Shown piece after piece: positions 62,086 to 64,000 of a stretch of 64,000 nucleotides of DNA. Numbering within the stretch: position 1 is the stretch's first letter; each line of letters begins with the position of its first letter. Below the pieces are notes generated by a model, which was not told the DNA's origin, did no database searches, and saw nothing but the letters and a program-made list of their open reading frames with translations. The DNA is taken from positions 42,399,901 through 42,463,900 of the forward strand of contig OX637396.1 in assembly GCA_951799425.1 (NCBI GenBank), written 5' to 3'. Origin of the DNA: Ilex aquifolium (taxonomy: Eukaryota > Streptophyta > Magnoliopsida > Aquifoliales > Aquifoliaceae). Made by a program: the position numbers and the translations under genes.

Positions 62086-63520
62086 AAGGTCACTGTTTAT
62101 ACACTATTTTTTACATGCAATTATAATTTTTCCCACCATTTTTCTCCTTGTAGGGTCTTGTTGATTTTACGATTTTAATGTTCAATGGATGGATTTAAAA
62201 CTAATTGAACGGTTGATTTTGACAAAACTCAACATTATAGATGTTCATCAACTTAAGTGTGTGAAATTGACATAGTTTGCTGTTAATTGAGGTGTAATTT
62301 TTTTTTTTTTGAACAATTGAGGTGTAATTGAATATATCTTTTGTCGCATTTTCTAATTGATGAAGATTTAATAAAATGGGGTAAAATAAGTATTCTGTGC
62401 TGTAATTTGGCTGGGAATTCGGATACATTCCTCAAATTCACACGTTAAGCATAATAATCGGCCAATGATTATTTCGTAATGTTTTGTCGCTGTTTTAGCA
62501 TATTTCTTATCGTGTTGCTCTCCCGCTTGATTTGGAGTTTCATGTGGTTCTGGTCCATTTTGAACGAATTTGATATTATTGTTGTTTTCAACTGAACTTG
62601 GTATAGTTGGCCATTGCACTGTGTTTGTCATGTTGGCTATTGCATTGTGCTTGTTCTTTATCTATGTATGTGAGCGTGAAAGGATGAGTTGAGCTTGAGT
62701 AAAGGTGATGATATGGAAGGAGAATAATGGATGTTTGGTTTCATGATTAATTTTGTTTAGAATATGAATAGGAGTTGTTTGGATGAATTGCTTGTTTAGT
62801 GAGAGGAATAGGTTATTCATGTCAAAACTAGGTTATTTATGTTGGACTTTGAGAAAGGCATAAAGGAAAAATGTAAACTCAGCATCTCCGTTAACGATGT
62901 TAACCGACATAATTTGATAGGCAATTTGAACCTAATTTTCAAATTCATGGGTGTATCCCTTGAAATCAATTAAAATCCCAGGGGCCATTGTAACTTGTAA
63001 GGATCCCTTATATCAAAATTAAGCAAGATATGCCTGGTCGCGAAAGCATCACGAGAATTTGGCCTCAGTGCATATGCTAGGAAAAGGTCTAAGAAACATC
63101 TCAAAAGAATCAAGAGATATATAAAATTTGCAAAAGTAAGACTTTAAACATGCTATGCACAAAGCTAACAATTGGAGCAATTTTAAAAATACGCAATGCA
63201 CAATCTTTAAGGTGCACTTTCATAACTGTCACTCATATTTATCATAATTGATTCTTCCCTCCAAGGACCCCAAAATCAGCTTAGTTAGAGGCTAACATAT
63301 AGTTGGCCACGTGACCAATAATAATCCGATTTGAAAATGTTGTAGCTCAGCTAGAAGTTGTCAGACATATCAAGAAAAAGCTACTCCAGAGCGAGGCGAG
63401 ATTCAGCCATTGCTCGTAGGATAAAGGAAATCGAGAAAAAAATCATTTTGCAACTTTCTAATTTTGCTACTAGTGCTTTAGCATCCCACAATTGTACTTG
63501 CCCAGACCATTTATAGTTCT
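62086..63520. other. AT-rich sequence, no gene seen
   Basis: No coding signal on either strand. Holds the poly(A) scar at 62285-62329. Could be an intron of a gene starting near 61850 or simple spacer. Confidence 0.35.
62285..62329 (-). repeat. Minute poly(A) retroposition scar with 15-bp TSD
   Basis: AATTGAGGTGTAATT occurs at 62285-62299 and exactly again at 62315-62329. The 15 bases between read, on the minus strand, GTTC followed by A11. Third example of the structure seen at 7936 and 9142. Confidence 0.6.
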
Positions 63521-63965
63521 AATTGTGTGTTTGGTAGGATGAATGAAAAAATGAAAGAAAATAAAGTAAAAGTGATAAATTTTCTATCTTTGAAGAAAAT
63601 AAACCTTCCTTCAATCCTCCACAAAGGAGGGATGACAAAGGGGAGGAATTTATTTTTTATATTTAGTATGGATAAAAAATTTGAAATAAAGATAAATTAC
63701 ACATGCATTTTTGTCGTTATATCTTCATATGTAAGTAACATATACATCTAGATATAATTGTGTGTTTAGTAAGATGAATAGAAAAATGAAAGAAAAAAAA
63801 GTAAGAGTGGTAAACTTTCTATCTTTGAAGGAAATAAACCTTCATTCAATCCTCCTTTGTGTTTTGGTAGGAGGGATAGAAAGGGAGAATAATTTATTTT
63901 TTATATTTGGTATGGATAAAAAAGTTGAAATAAAGATAAACTACACATGAATTTTTATAATATAT
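63521..63965 (+). repeat. Diverged tandem duplication, period 235 bp
   Basis: AATTGTGTGTTTGGTAGGATG at 63521 recurs as AATTGTGTGTTTAGTAAGATG at 63756. The copies stay alignable through TTTCTATCTTTGAAGRAAATAAACC, TATGGATAAAAAA and AAATAAAGATAAAYTACACATG. The open frames in each copy are low-complexity and not judged coding. Confidence 0.85.
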
Positions 63966-64000
63966 ATATATATAAAAACATAAGGGAAAATTTTATCTAC

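Overview
The window is nuclear DNA from a flowering plant, most likely a eudicot. The evidence is AT-rich introns with GT-AG borders, plant-only gene families (GIF, CIPK, plant KCS, LIF2-type hnRNP), Ty3/gypsy Tat-lineage retrotransposon sequence, tRNA-derived SINEs and many small terminal-inverted-repeat elements. The species cannot be read from the sequence.

Layout. 1-1260: first coding exon of a GRF-interacting factor (GIF/SSXT family) on the minus strand, with its leader and TATA box; the rest of the gene lies left of the window. 1281-2306: two small Mutator-type elements side by side, sharing a target site. 2586-8637: seven-exon DHHC protein S-acyltransferase (+). 8638-13700: intergenic DNA with a TA-flanked element, a small two-helix membrane protein gene (11195-11533, -), a long fold-back and an 8-bp-TSD hAT-like element. 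13778-18878: fourteen-exon CIPK9-like kinase (+). 19100-24400: repeat-rich spacer with two SINEs, a solo LTR, two Mutator-type elements and a perfect 156-bp triplication. 24813-26411: intronless 3-ketoacyl-CoA synthase (+). 27173-29169: one Mutator-type element nested in another.

30356-46604 is a nested retrotransposon block. A Mutator-type element with 9-bp TSDs was split by a Tat-lineage Ty3/gypsy element: LTRs, gag-protease, pol, an 82-bp tandem array, and a spliced antisense ORF. Two other LTR-type insertions then entered that element, one between the 5' LTR and gag and one inside the 3' LTR. 46616-50551 holds further solo LTRs in an inverted-repeat element. 50674-51237 is a single-exon gene for an unknown basic protein with an organelle-type N terminus. 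52906-56832 (-) is an eight-exon LIF2/hnRNP Q-like RNA-binding protein whose leader runs to about 58.1 kb. 58522-61778 is a Mutator-type element of the same family as 27173-29169, with a 2.1-kb solo LTR inside. The right edge holds a 235-bp tandem duplication.

The host genes do not form one pathway: growth co-activation (GIF), protein lipidation (PAT), Ca2+-dependent K+/Mg2+ signalling (CIPK9), wax and very-long-chain lipid synthesis (KCS) and chromatin-linked RNA binding (LIF2). The exon structures were rebuilt by hand: all splice phases close, and the joined proteins keep family length and key residues. The most interesting signals are a UAG-CAA-UCA readthrough-type context between gag-protease and pol, three minute poly(A)-only retroposition scars, the nesting series with readable target duplications, and a GC-AG intron with a NAGNAG acceptor in the kinase gene.
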